From positions 1 to 43,391 of the forward strand of contig REDG01000052.1 in the NCBI GenBank assembly GCA_007693605.1: a DNA stretch of 43,391 nt. Reading direction: 5' to 3'. Made by a program: the position numbers and the translations under genes. This stretch comes from Bradymonadales bacterium (GTDB lineage Bacteria; Bdellovibrionota; UBA2394). The notes below the pieces were generated by a model, which worked only from the letters and a program-made list of their open reading frames with translations, was not told where the DNA came from and made no database searches. Position 1 is the stretch's first letter; each line of letters opens with the position of its first letter. This document shows positions 7,548-16,032 of the stretch, in pieces.

Positions 7548-8213
7548 ATGCGCATGAAGCAAGACGACTTACCAGTAGCATCCCTTCGATTTGGATTTCA
7601 ACAAATCCCTGAGGACGGCCTCGAGTTTCGCTTTGAGGAAAGCTTTCAATCCCTTTGGAAATCAGAGAGTCTCGACCGGGAACTTCGTGAAGAGCTTGAG
7701 GAGGCTTTGAAGTCGAAGGTTTCGGGGCTTGTCCGCGTTCGGAAGGTTGGGGCCAAGGCCGATTGCCGAGGCAGCTTTGAAACGCATTTGAGCGTCCGAT
7801 GCGATCGGTGCCTCGAGAGCTTTGATTGTCCCATTCAAGGGGACCTCACTCATTTCTTGATGCCGAGAGAGCAGTTTTCGAAGCACGACAAACCAGGGGG
7901 TAAGGTGGTTCATGGTCATAGAAAGGGTCGAGAGGCTTCAAGACACCGTTCTCGCACGAAGGACTTTTTTGATCTGACGGATGCGCCTGACGACCACGAA
8001 GATGTCGCCTTTGGCTCGTTCGATGGGGTGACCGTCGATTTAGAAGCCTATCTTCGAGAGGCCTTGATTCTTGCGCTTCCGGTGAGAAGGCTCTGTCGGG
8101 AGGACTGCCTGGGGCTTTGTGATCGCTGTGGCCAGAACCTTAATCTAGGCCCCTGTGGGCCGGATTGTCAGACTCGCAGCCCAGGAATCGAGGCGGTTCG
8201 GTTGAAAATCTAG
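7548..8213 (+). CDS. DUF177 (YceD-like) protein upstream of rpmF
   Basis: 221 aa. It has the typical DUF177 layout: a beta-rich N-terminal part, a CDRCLESFDCP Cys cluster near residue 85, an acidic/basic central linker, and a C-terminal RRLCREDCLGLCDRCGQNL Cys-rich segment. The pairs of Cys may bind a metal. Members of this family nearly always sit directly before rpmF and, in several bacteria and plastids, take part in 23S rRNA maturation. The neighbouring L32 gene 103 nt downstream fits that. The ATG at 7548 is 24 bp from the divergent ilvC TTG, so any promoter must lie in or across that gap; the second ATG, two codons later, is also possible. Confidence 0.85.
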   Translation: MRMKQDDLPVASLRFGFQQIPEDGLEFRFEESFQSLWKSESLDRELREELEEALKSKVSGLVRVRKVGAKADCRGSFETHLSVRCDRCLESFDCPIQGDLTHFLMPREQFSKHDKPGGKVVHGHRKGREASRHRSRTKDFFDLTDAPDDHEDVAFGSFDGVTVDLEAYLREALILALPVRRLCREDCLGLCDRCGQNLNLGPCGPDCQTRSPGIEAVRLKI

Positions 8214-8241
8214 GCTCTTTAGAGGCTGGAAGCAGAATCTT

Positions 8242-8271
8242 TTGACTTTAGCCTAGATTGAAACCTAAATT
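8242..8271 (+). promoter_or_regulatory. Candidate sigma-70-type promoter for rpmF-plsX-fabG operon
   Basis: TTGACT (8242-8247), 18 nt, then TAAATT (8266-8271). A start near 8279 would leave a leader of about 38 nt carrying the AAAGGA site of rpmF. The match is moderate and was judged by eye. Confidence 0.35.
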
Positions 8272-8316
8272 TTTGATTTGCTCAGTCGTTAACTTCGGCT
8301 ATGAAAGGACCTCGTT

Positions 8317-8499
8317 ATGGCAGTTCCAAAGAAGAAAACCTCAAAGATGAAGACCCGTTCGAGACGCTCTCAATGGAAGCTCGAAGCTCCCAATGTGATT
8401 CTCGATAAGAAGTCTGGCGTCTATCGCCTGCCACATCGCGTCTGTGCGAGCACAGGGCATTACAAGTCCAAACAAGTGCTTATTGTTGACGAAGTCTAG
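8317..8499 (+). CDS. rpmF: 50S ribosomal protein L32
   Basis: 60 aa, normal length for bL32. It begins MAVPKKKTSKMKTRSRR, the usual basic N-terminus, and ends in a short HRVCASTGHYKSKQV segment. Zinc-binding L32 proteins have paired Cys in this segment. Here only one Cys remains and the second position is Thr, so this is the zinc-independent form. AAAGGA sits about 8 nt before the ATG. It is followed 4 nt later by plsX, the classical rpmF-plsX order that links ribosome and lipid synthesis. Confidence 0.97.
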   Translation: MAVPKKKTSKMKTRSRRSQWKLEAPNVILDKKSGVYRLPHRVCASTGHYKSKQVLIVDEV

Positions 8500-8503
8500 A
8501 TGA

Positions 8504-9592
8504 ATGAAAGTTTCGGTCGCCCTCGATGCAATGGGAGGAGATTTCTTAGCGGTCCCAAACCTGAGGGGAGCTTATGCCGCTGTCGCCGAAGCAGCGACTG
8601 AGGGAACAGACTTAAAGGTTTACCTCTGTGGGCCTGAGGCCCTACTAATGCAGACATTGGAAGAGATCTCCGATGATCCTCAGCAAGCTCGCTCATCAGA
8701 GTACCGAATTTTGAGGTCCCAGTTTGAGGCCTACCTAGAGTCGGGACGCTTAGAAATTGTGGACTGTCCGGACTTCGTTGAGATGGATGAGAACCCTCTT
8801 TCAGCCGTTCGTTCAAAGAAAAAATCCTCGATGGCGGCAGCCTATCAGCTCGTGAAGTCAGGCCAAGCGGCTTCAGCCATTTCAGCTGGCAATTCAGGAG
8901 CCATGATGGCTTATGGGATTCAAATTTTAGGGCGGCTTTCGAATGTGAGACGACCGGCCATTCTTTGCCACTTTCCTTCATCTAAGGGGGTCTCTGCTCT
9001 TTTGGACGCCGGAGCGAATGTGGACTGTCGACCCGAGCATCTTCTTCAGTTTGCGCAAATGGGCATTTTGCATATGCAGAAACTCTTTCAAGTGGAAAAG
9101 CCTGAGGTGGCGATTCTGAATATTGGCGAGGAAGAAGGAAAAGGAAATGAGTTGGTCAAAGAGGCTCATCAGTTGCTCCGAAAGAAAATGCCATCGGCCT
9201 ATGTTGGCTTTGTGGAGGGACGAGATATTCTTACCGGCAAAGTCGATGTGATCGTTTGTGACGGTTTTGTGGGAAATGTGGTGTTGAAGACCGCCGAGGG
9301 GGTTGCCCAAGCGGTTAGAAGCATACTCAAAGAAGAAATGTCTCGGAACCCGATTTGGGGTTTGGGTGCTTGGCTCGCCAAAGGGGGCTTTATGGCGATG
9401 AAGAACAAATTGGACTATCGAGAGTACGGCGCTGCACCCCTGATTGGTCTGAATGGAGTTGGCCTGGTCGCTCATGGCTCCTCGGATGCGAGGGCGATTC
9501 ACAGCGCGATTCGAATCGGAGTGCATTATGCACACTCCACATTTTTAACAGAGTTGAGTGAAGAGCTGGCTCGTTTAAAGGAGGCCAACTGA
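8504..9592 (+). CDS. plsX: Phosphate acyltransferase PlsX
   Basis: 362 aa peripheral membrane enzyme that converts acyl-ACP and phosphate to acyl-phosphate, the first step of PlsX/PlsY phospholipid synthesis. Family landmarks are the N-terminal VALDAMGGD, AISAGNSGAMMA in the middle, LLDAGANVDCRPEHL, EEGKGNELVKEA and VDVIVCDGFVGNVVLKTAEG. The length is slightly above the common 330-350 aa. The start codon is 4 nt after the rpmF stop and has no strong ribosome site, so translation is probably coupled. The stop overlaps the fabG ATG by one base. Confidence 0.96.
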   Translation: MKVSVALDAMGGDFLAVPNLRGAYAAVAEAATEGTDLKVYLCGPEALLMQTLEEISDDPQQARSSEYRILRSQFEAYLESGRLEIVDCPDFVEMDENPLSAVRSKKKSSMAAAYQLVKSGQAASAISAGNSGAMMAYGIQILGRLSNVRRPAILCHFPSSKGVSALLDAGANVDCRPEHLLQFAQMGILHMQKLFQVEKPEVAILNIGEEEGKGNELVKEAHQLLRKKMPSAYVGFVEGRDILTGKVDVIVCDGFVGNVVLKTAEGVAQAVRSILKEEMSRNPIWGLGAWLAKGGFMAMKNKLDYREYGAAPLIGLNGVGLVAHGSSDARAIHSAIRIGVHYAHSTFLTELSEELARLKEAN

Positions 9593-10350
9593 TGTCTGAT
9601 GCTGCATTTTCATTGAAAGATCGAGTGGCTTTGGTCACTGGGGGAAGCCGCGGAATTGGCGCCGCCATTGCGCGAGAGTTGGCTCATGCCGGCGCACAGG
9701 TCATCGTCAACTATAGAAGCAATGAGAAGCTAGCGCAGAAAGTATTAGACGAGCTGCGAGAGTTCTCTCCCAAATCCTCTGCCATGGCTTTTGATATTGC
9801 GAATCCGCAAGAGGTCGACGAAGCATTCAAGAGCCTGCTCGAACGCTATCACAAGCTTGATGTTTTGGTTTGCAACGCCGGGGTTTCCAGAGATGCACTC
9901 CTGCCTCGCTCCACTCCAGAGCACTTTGAAGAGGTTTTTCGGACGAACTTCTTTGGAACGGTGAACTCGGTTCGAGCGGCCTCTCGTTCAATGATGAAGA
10001 ATCGTTACGGGCGAATCATTTGTATCGGCTCCGTGGTGGGCGAAATGGGCAATAAAGGCCAGTCTGCCTACTCGGCTTCAAAGTCGGCACTTTTTGGCTT
10101 TTGTAAATCTGTCGCAAGAGAGCTATCCAGTCGGCAAATTACCTGTAATGTCGTCAGTCCGGGTTTCATTGAAACTGAGATGACCCAAGAGTTGGCAAAT
10201 GAGGTAAAACAGGCTTATTTAGATTCGATTCCGCTAGGTCGATTTGGGCTGGCGTCGGATGTGGCTCGGTCGGTTCGTTTCTTGGCCTCTGAGGAGGCGG
10301 GTTATATCACGGGCTCCAATCTTAGCGTGAATGGTGGATTGTGGATGTAG
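9592..10350 (+). CDS. fabG: 3-oxoacyl-ACP reductase FabG
   Basis: 252 aa short-chain dehydrogenase that reduces 3-ketoacyl-ACP with NADPH in the type II fatty acid cycle. The cofactor motif TGGSRGIG is at residues 16-23, NAG at 95-97, and the catalytic set N119, S147, Y160 and K164 is complete. AAAGGAGG inside the end of plsX serves as a strong ribosome site, and the ATG overlaps the plsX stop (TGATG). The neighbours plsX, acpP and fabF make the fatty acid role far more likely than another SDR function. Confidence 0.95.
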   Translation: MSDAAFSLKDRVALVTGGSRGIGAAIARELAHAGAQVIVNYRSNEKLAQKVLDELREFSPKSSAMAFDIANPQEVDEAFKSLLERYHKLDVLVCNAGVSRDALLPRSTPEHFEEVFRTNFFGTVNSVRAASRSMMKNRYGRIICIGSVVGEMGNKGQSAYSASKSALFGFCKSVARELSSRQITCNVVSPGFIETEMTQELANEVKQAYLDSIPLGRFGLASDVARSVRFLASEEAGYITGSNLSVNGGLWM

Positions 10351-10398
10351 AGTTTGGGACTTTGTAATGCTAAAAGTTAGAAACAAGGAGAAAATTGA

Positions 10399-10635
10399 AT
10401 GGAACTAGAAAAGCAGGTAATTTCACTGATCGCAAAGAGTCTAAAGATCTCTGAGGATACCATCAAGGCAGAGAGTACATTTGTAGATGATTTAGGTGCC
10501 GACTCTCTAGATATCGTCGAGCTTGTGATGGCGATGGAAGATGAGTTTCAGATTGATATTCCGGACAAGGACGCGGAGTCGATTCGCAGCGTGCAAGACG
10601 CGATCAACTATATCCAGACCCATAAGGGGGCCTAA
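10399..10635 (+). CDS. acpP: Acyl carrier protein
   Basis: 78 aa acidic four-helix carrier. The phosphopantetheine attachment Ser is S36 in the GADSLDIVEL motif, followed by the recognition helix VMAMEDEFQIDIPD. It carries growing acyl chains for fabG, fabF and plsX, all beside it. AAGGAG lies 8 nt before the ATG. The 48 bp gap after fabG is the largest within this block and may hold an additional promoter to raise ACP output, but none is convincing by eye. Confidence 0.98.
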   Translation: MELEKQVISLIAKSLKISEDTIKAESTFVDDLGADSLDIVELVMAMEDEFQIDIPDKDAESIRSVQDAINYIQTHKGA

Positions 10636-10637
10636 AA

Positions 10638-11897
10638 ATGCCTGCCCGCAGGGTGGTCATCACTGGAAGCTCTGTGATTTCGGCTCTCGGCTGTGGAAAT
10701 GATCTGAACTGGAAAGGTCTTTCTGAGGGCCGCTCTGGAGTTCGGAAGATCACTCATTTCGATGCCTCGGGTTATAAAACTCAGATCGCGGCTGAGGTGC
10801 CTGATTTTGACCCCAGCCGATGGTTGAGTTCAAAGGAGACTCGCGGCACAGATCTGTTCATTCAGTACGCTTTGGCCTCGGCGACCGAGATGATGCAAGC
10901 TTCGGGTTTGCTGAACTCAGAGTCGAAGCTCTCAGAGGAGCTGGCCGATCAAGCGGCTGTGATCTTAGGTTGTGGCTTAGGAGGCCTTCCCTTTATTGAA
11001 GAGGGCAAGTTGACGGTGGTTGAGAAGGGCCCCTCACGGCTCTCTCCTTTTTTTATCCCCAGCGTGATTTCTAACCTAGCGCCAGGACAAGTCGGCTTAA
11101 AGTTTGGTTGTCGCGGATCGAACTACGCGATTGCTTCGGCCTGTGCATCTGGAGCCCACGCGGTGGGTGAGGCTTATCGAGCCATTGTTTTCGGAACGGC
11201 GAAAGTGGTGATCACAGGGGGCGTCGAATCGACCATCACCCCGCTGGCGATTGCCGGATTTAACTCGATGAGAGCCCTTTCCACTCGAAACGAAGAGCCC
11301 ACCAAAGCTTCTCGACCCTTTGACCTAAACCGAGATGGCTTCGTTGTGGGTGAGGGGGCGGGGCTTCTGCTGTTGGAGGATTATGAATTCGCGTTGAAGC
11401 GGGGGGCAAGGATTTTGGCCGAGTTGGTGGGCTATGGCAGCAGCTGCGATGCACATCATATTACGGCGCCGGCCCCCGAGGGCGCTGGAGCAGCGCGAGC
11501 GATGGCTTTGGCTCTGAAAGACGCCCAAGTGAACCCGGATCAGGTAGGAGCCATCAACGCTCATGGCACCTCAACGGGCCTTGGAGATATTGCAGAGACT
11601 CAAGCAATCAAAAAAATCTTTGGCTCTGCGGCAAAGGGAATCAAAGTGAGTTCTACTAAGTCGATGGTGGGGCATACTCTTGGTGCGGCCGGAGGGGTGG
11701 AGGCCGTGTATACGGTCATGGCCTTAGAAAAACAGATTGTGCCCCCGACCATCAATTTGGATGAACCCGACCCGGAGTGTGATCTGGATTTCGTTCCTCA
11801 TCATGCTCAGGATCATGCTCATGAGTATGCTTTGAGCAACAGCTTTGGTTTTGGGGGAACGAATGTGAGCCTTCTTTTTAAAAGGTTTAAGGGATGA
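10638..11897 (+). CDS. fabF: 3-oxoacyl-ACP synthase II
   Basis: 419 aa condensing enzyme that elongates acyl-ACP with malonyl-ACP. The Cys-His-His triad is intact: C169 (ASACASGAH), H308 (NAHGTSTGLGD) and H345 with K340 (KSMVGHTLGAAGG). It starts 2 nt after the acpP stop, with an AAGGGGG stretch upstream. Its TGA overlaps the rpiB ATG (ATGA). No fabH or fabD gene is present in the window, so initiation and malonyl transfer must be encoded elsewhere. Confidence 0.97.
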   Translation: MPARRVVITGSSVISALGCGNDLNWKGLSEGRSGVRKITHFDASGYKTQIAAEVPDFDPSRWLSSKETRGTDLFIQYALASATEMMQASGLLNSESKLSEELADQAAVILGCGLGGLPFIEEGKLTVVEKGPSRLSPFFIPSVISNLAPGQVGLKFGCRGSNYAIASACASGAHAVGEAYRAIVFGTAKVVITGGVESTITPLAIAGFNSMRALSTRNEEPTKASRPFDLNRDGFVVGEGAGLLLLEDYEFALKRGARILAELVGYGSSCDAHHITAPAPEGAGAARAMALALKDAQVNPDQVGAINAHGTSTGLGDIAETQAIKKIFGSAAKGIKVSSTKSMVGHTLGAAGGVEAVYTVMALEKQIVPPTINLDEPDPECDLDFVPHHAQDHAHEYALSNSFGFGGTNVSLLFKRFKG

Positions 11898-12337
11898 TTT
11901 TCCTGGCGTCTGATCATGCGGGATATGATCTGAAGTTGGCGCTGGCGGAGAAGCTCAAGTCAGTGACCTCAAGCCTAGAGGTTTTGGGTTGCCACTCGAA
12001 AGCTTCTTGCGACTATCCGGATTTTGCATCTGAACTCACTGAGCACTTGTTGAAGAGCCCTGAGAGTCTGGGGGTTTTGATTTGCGGCAGCGGAGTTGGC
12101 ATGAGCATCGCGGCCAACAAGATTCGCGGAGTGAGGGCAGCTCATGCATCAGACCCTCTGACCGCAGAGCTTGCGAGGCAGCACAATCATGCCAATGTTC
12201 TCTGTCTTGGTGCTAGATTCTTGTCGGCCGATCAAGCTTGGGCTTGTCTGCAGGCCTTTCTCAATGCGAAGCCAGACGAAGACCCCAGACATTTGAGGCG
12301 CGTTTCTAAGATCAGTGAGCTGGAGGGTCGGGGATGA
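11894..12337 (+). CDS. rpiB: Ribose-5-phosphate isomerase B
   Basis: 147 aa RpiB/LacAB-family sugar-phosphate isomerase interconverting ribose-5-phosphate and ribulose-5-phosphate. It shows the N-terminal SDHAGYDLK motif, the active-site Cys64 in [15 protein letters not shown], and the [12 protein letters not shown] segment. It overlaps both neighbours by 4 nt (ATGA at each end), so fabF, rpiB and glyA are almost certainly co-translated. An rpiB-glyA pair is a recurring arrangement in deltaproteobacterial lineages. Confidence 0.95.
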   Translation: MIFLASDHAGYDLKLALAEKLKSVTSSLEVLGCHSKASCDYPDFASELTEHLLKSPESLGVLICGSGVGMSIAANKIRGVRAAHASDPLTAELARQHNHANVLCLGARFLSADQAWACLQAFLNAKPDEDPRHLRRVSKISELEGRG

Positions 12338-13581
12338 TTGAGTCTTCGAAAGAAGTCTTTGCTTTGATAGAAAAAGAGGGCCTTCGCCAGAAGACCCAGC
12401 TTGAGCTGATTGCCTCTGAGAATTTTTGCTCGGATGCCGTTCGAGAGGCGGCCGGTTCGGTGCTCACAAACAAATATGCCGAAGGTTACCCAGGCCGTCG
12501 CTACTATGGCGGTTGTGAAGTCGTGGATGAAGTGGAAGAACTGGCCATTCAGAGACTGAAGAAGCTGTTTGGAGCGGAAGCGGTCAATGTGCAGCCGCAC
12601 TCGGGCTCTCAGGCAAATATGGCGGTCTATTTCTCATTTTTGAATCCGGGAGACACGATTCTCGCGATGGATCTTGCCCAGGGCGGGCATTTGACTCACG
12701 GCTCGCCCGTCAATTTTTCAGGCAAACTCTATCAGGTGCAACACTACGGAGTGACTAATGAAGGGGTGATTGATTTCGATCAAGTCAGAGATTTGGCTCG
12801 AAAGCATCATCCCAAATTGATTGTGGCAGGGGCCTCCGCTTACAGTCGTAAGCTGGACTTCAAGACCTTTCGAGAAATTGCCGATGAGGTCGGCGCGAGA
12901 ACGATGGCCGATATCGCTCATCCCGCAGGCTTGGTGGCTTCGGGGCTTCATCCAAGTCCCGTTCCTCATTTTGACTATGTCACTTCGACCACGCACAAAA
13001 CTTTAAGAGGTCCTCGTGGGGGAGTCATTCTGATGAAGGAGGAGTTTGCAAAGGCCGTGAACTCTAGAATTTTTCCTGGCATACAGGGGGGCCCTCTCAT
13101 GCATGTGATTGCGGCAAAGGCGGTAGCCTTTGGTGAGGCCCTGGATCCTCGCTTTAAACGCTATTCGGAGCGAGTGATAGAAAATGCGGTGAGCTTGGCT
13201 GAGACTCTGAAGTCAGAGGGTTTGAATATTGTGGGTGGGGGAACTGAGAACCATTTGGTCTTGGTTGATCTTAGGAACTTCAAGATTACGGGTGCTGAAG
13301 CTGAAAAGGCTTTGGAATCCTCTGGAATAACGGTGAATAAAAATATGATTCCCAGAGACCCTGAGTCGCCGCGAGTCACTTCGGGTATTCGCTTGGGCAG
13401 TCCCGCGCTCACCACTCGAGGCTTTGGTCGGAAGGATTTTGAAAGGCTGGGGGCTTGGATCGTTCAAGTCTTAAAGGACCCCAGCTCTTCTAGCTTGCAG
13501 TCTCGTGTAAAAAGGGAGATTGCAGATTTTGCTTCGCCCTATCCTCTTTGGAGCTGGGGAGATGAAGAGCTTAGCTTTTAG
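12334..13581 (+). CDS. glyA: Serine hydroxymethyltransferase
   Basis: 415 aa PLP enzyme that converts serine and tetrahydrofolate to glycine and 5,10-methylene-THF. The PLP-binding Lys is K222 in [14 protein letters not shown]. Other family signatures are [35 protein letters not shown] and [10 protein letters not shown]. Length matches the family. Its ATG overlaps the rpiB stop. The last 11 nt overlap the 3' end of the convergent Lon-N-domain gene, leaving no room for a separate terminator. Confidence 0.98.
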   Translation: MIESSKEVFALIEKEGLRQKTQLELIASENFCSDAVREAAGSVLTNKYAEGYPGRRYYGGCEVVDEVEELAIQRLKKLFGAEAVNVQPHSGSQANMAVYFSFLNPGDTILAMDLAQGGHLTHGSPVNFSGKLYQVQHYGVTNEGVIDFDQVRDLARKHHPKLIVAGASAYSRKLDFKTFREIADEVGARTMADIAHPAGLVASGLHPSPVPHFDYVTSTTHKTLRGPRGGVILMKEEFAKAVNSRIFPGIQGGPLMHVIAAKAVAFGEALDPRFKRYSERVIENAVSLAETLKSEGLNIVGGGTENHLVLVDLRNFKITGAEAEKALESSGITVNKNMIPRDPESPRVTSGIRLGSPALTTRGFGRKDFERLGAWIVQVLKDPSSSSLQSRVKREIADFASPYPLWSWGDEELSF

Positions 13582-14173
13582 CCTGGTCGATTTTCTCTAG
13601 CACTTGCAGCAGGCGGTCGTTGAGGTCATTTTCGGCCAGAAGCTGTTGTCTTATGGAAATGTCTTTCACGAAGACCGAAATGGAAGCTTCAATTAGCTCT
13701 TCAGGAGTCTCACAGGCTTGTTCAACAAGTGTCATTTCTTCTTCTGACACATTCTCTTCGGCCCACTGAAAGAAGGTGTTTCTCAGCCGATTGAGTCGAA
13801 AGCGATTGGCGCTGCTGATCTCGGTAAACTCTCTTGCGAGATAGGCAGAGCATTGAATATAGGGCTTCTCCATTAGGATCTCTTCGAGAACCACGCGATC
13901 TTTTCCGTGCAACAGAATGACGCAGCTTCCGTCCTGTCGTCGATTGACGATCTGAGGATGCCCAGCTCCGACAACTTGCTCTAGAAACCTTAAGCGGGCT
14001 GGTTTGTCCAAAATGCTGGGGGGTGGGGGGCAGACCACAATCGGCGTTTGAGTTGAGAGAGAGTCTTCGAGCATTTGCAGATAGCGGGACTCAAAGATGT
14101 TCAGGGGCAATACGGCCCTGGGGGTCAGAAGGCTTCCTCTCAAAGGAAAGACGAAGACCCTAAATTTTTCCAT
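13571..14173 (-). CDS. Lon N-terminal (LAN/PUA-like) domain protein
   Basis: About 200 aa from the ATG at 14173; a TTG at 14191 is also in frame, and neither has an ideally spaced ribosome site. The N-terminal half matches the substrate-binding domain of Lon protease without ATPase or protease parts: [25 protein letters not shown], then a beta-rich [21 protein letters not shown]. The C-terminal half is helical, as in the COG2802 family. Such stand-alone proteins are common in proteobacteria and have no agreed function; binding of unfolded proteins is a reasonable guess. It is convergent with glyA and divergent from nusB. Confidence 0.85.
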   Translation of the reverse strand: MEKFRVFVFPLRGSLLTPRAVLPLNIFESRYLQMLEDSLSTQTPIVVCPPPPSILDKPARLRFLEQVVGAGHPQIVNRRQDGSCVILLHGKDRVVLEEILMEKPYIQCSAYLAREFTEISSANRFRLNRLRNTFFQWAEENVSEEEMTLVEQACETPEELIEASISVFVKDISIRQQLLAENDLNDRLLQVLEKIDQAKS

Positions 14174-14390
14174 ATCTCCAGTATAGTTCAAAACGGTTTA
14201 AACTCAAGCTCCATTCTGCTCTATCTCTAAGGCCAAGCTTGAGTCGTCTCAATTAAAGTGAATAAATTCAATAAATTGGGAGAGGCGCCCCCTCTAGGGC
14301 TCAAGCACGGCCAGTTCCTTAATCGCTAAACTAATACGGGCTCGAATGCGTTTTGACAAAGCCACCAAAGCCGAATAAAGCTTGCGCCGT

Positions 14391-14834
14391 ATGGGAACCC
14401 GGCGCCAATCGAGAGAGGCTGCATTGTCATTTTTGTATCAGAGAGATTCGGTGGATCAGAGTCAAACCAATGAAGCGGACCGCTTCTTCTCTCACTTTTT
14501 CTCAGACTATTCTGAGGCCTATGCGTATTATAAGTGGTTGACCCAAACTCTAGAGATTCACGGAGCAGAAGTGGATGCTCTTATCAGTCGATCGACCGAA
14601 AACTGGAAGATTAGCCGGATGGCAAAGACTGATCGCGCGGTCTTGCGAGTAGCGACCTGCGAGCTTTTAAAGGCCTCTATCACGCCAAGCGCTGTGATTT
14701 TGGATGAGGCGGTTGAATTGGCAAAGAAATTTGGGGGCGAAGACAGTGGCAGCTTCGTCAATGGGGTATTAGACAAAATTTCAAAGCTTGCAAGGCCTGA
14801 GGCGGATTCATTCGCATCTGAAAAAGCTCTTTAA
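14391..14834 (+). CDS. nusB: Transcription antitermination factor NusB
   Basis: 147 aa from the ATG at 14391, giving MGTRRQSREAALSFLYQRD, the usual NusB N-terminus; a TTG at 14382 is in frame but adds only RRM-type residues. The all-helical body ends in the typical RAVLRVATCELL, PSAVILDEAVELAKKFGGEDSGSFVNGVLDKI. NusB with S10 binds boxA RNA for rRNA antitermination. A consensus TTGACA lies at 14353-14358, but the matching -10 (TAAAGC) is poor. No ribosome site is evident, so the message may be nearly leaderless. Confidence 0.93.
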   Translation: MGTRRQSREAALSFLYQRDSVDQSQTNEADRFFSHFFSDYSEAYAYYKWLTQTLEIHGAEVDALISRSTENWKISRMAKTDRAVLRVATCELLKASITPSAVILDEAVELAKKFGGEDSGSFVNGVLDKISKLARPEADSFASEKAL

Positions 14835-14866
14835 AGCACAACGGAAAGTCACTAAGCTTTATCGTG

Positions 14867-15355
14867 ATGGTGTTTAAAAAGATTCCAGACGACCTAGACG
14901 CCTTTGAAGGCGAGCTGGTGATTGCCGTGGTGGGCTCTGACGAAAAGCCCTTGCGAGCCACAAACGCTTGGCTGGATTGGCGACTCTACGGAAGTCTAAA
15001 CACCTTGGTCGCGAAGAACTACTTCAATGCCGCCTTGGGTGAAAAGTTCATGCTGCCCACCTATGGGCGCTTTCAGTTTGATCGACTGGTGCTTCTGGGC
15101 GGGGGACCTGTCTATCAGTCTGATGCTTGGCCAGATACGCAAGCGGGTCGTGATCTATGGCGAAAGCTCATCTCGATGATTGAAGAGGCTTTGAGTTCAT
15201 TGAAAGTATCTCGGGTCGGACTGAGTTTGCCTCGTTACGAGCTTGCTGACCAAGAGACCGCTCTTTTGAAATTGATTGAAAGAGCTCAGCTTCCCAATGA
15301 GATTTCACTTTTTCTTTCAAGAGCCGCACAAGCTCAACGATCTTTACCGGCCTGA
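14867..15355 (+). CDS. Stand-alone M17 peptidase N-terminal-domain-like protein
   Basis: 162 aa from the ATG at 14867, flanked by in-frame GTG codons. It resembles the macro-like N-terminal domain of leucyl aminopeptidases: an opening FEGELVIAVVGSDEKPLRATNAWLDWRLYGSL, then MLPTYGRFQFDRLVLLGGG, a helix, and VSRVGLSLP. None of the metal-binding C-terminal peptidase motifs is present. A complete M17 enzyme with its own N-domain is encoded 0.7 kb away on the opposite strand. The protein may be a regulatory or structural partner of that hexameric enzyme, or an independent ligand-binding domain. Assignment rests on pattern recognition; function unknown. Confidence 0.7.
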   Translation: MVFKKIPDDLDAFEGELVIAVVGSDEKPLRATNAWLDWRLYGSLNTLVAKNYFNAALGEKFMLPTYGRFQFDRLVLLGGGPVYQSDAWPDTQAGRDLWRKLISMIEEALSSLKVSRVGLSLPRYELADQETALLKLIERAQLPNEISLFLSRAAQAQRSLPA

Positions 15356-15363
15356 AGCTTTTA

Positions 15364-16032
15364 TCAGAGAATGGCGGCGCTCTCTCTGATTGCGCAAATG
15401 CGATAGAGTTTCTTTAGCAGTCTCCTTTGTGTCGCAGGCTTTAGCCAATCTGAGTTAAACCAAAGCCTGAGTTGCTCAACGGGAAGTTGTTCTTGAAAAA
15501 GGAGTTCGCCAAGTCGGAGACCCAGAAGATTCCCTTCTTGATGGGCAAGATCCCAAAAGCTCTCTTCCGACAAAACGAATCTCTTTCGAGACCGAACTTG
15601 GCTATGAAAATCTCCAAAGACGAGACTGTGAACAAGACTTCCAAAACACTCATGAAGACAGGTAAAACGAGTCTCACAAAGTAGGCTCATTGTTTTGTTT
15701 GAAGCAGGTTTTTGGTGAGTGAGGGCAAAGAGATGGGCTACTTCTTCAGGGACTTGTGTCAGTTTCGACACCCATGCCGCCGGGGGCTTCTTTAGGCTAA
15801 TTCCCCCCGCTCTTTCTTGTTGAAAGTGGACCCACTCAACTTCTTCCCGACTCCGGTTTTTCAAAGAGCGCTTTGATTGGGGAGAAAGATAAAGATAGAC
15901 CGGAGGTCTTTTCTTAGCCCCCTTTTGAAGCAAGGCTTCAAGAAATGCCCAAACAAAATCTGAAAATGCGTCGACCTGCTCTTGTTGGGCTCGACTGGTT
16001 TCCCACTTTCGGGGCCTCGCGACTTCAGGCAT
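15364..16032 (-). CDS. Hypothetical protein co-transcribed with pepA
   Basis: 222 aa, not recognised. It overlaps the pepA stop by 8 nt, so it is in the same operon. It has no signal peptide or membrane segment. The N-terminal third is basic and contains a VYLYLSPQSKRSL strand-helix. The middle has PEEVAHLFALTHQ and a Cys/His-rich segment (LLCETRFTCLHECFGSLVH). The C-terminus is helical with many Leu and Arg. The C..C.HEC spacing could bind a metal, but no known motif fits. It is convergent with the M17 N-domain gene, with 8 bp between the stops. Confidence 0.72.
   Translation of the reverse strand: MPEVARPRKWETSRAQQEQVDAFSDFVWAFLEALLQKGAKKRPPVYLYLSPQSKRSLKNRSREEVEWVHFQQERAGGISLKKPPAAWVSKLTQVPEEVAHLFALTHQKPASNKTMSLLCETRFTCLHECFGSLVHSLVFGDFHSQVRSRKRFVLSEESFWDLAHQEGNLLGLRLGELLFQEQLPVEQLRLWFNSDWLKPATQRRLLKKLYRICAIRESAAIL

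Noticed and set aside
14192..14390. Possible tRNA or leader RNA upstream of nusB (CTCGAA near 14341, hairpin AGAGG-CCTCT near 14281)
   Set aside because: No T-arm or acceptor pairing could be built around it; only a promoter-like TTGACA remains.
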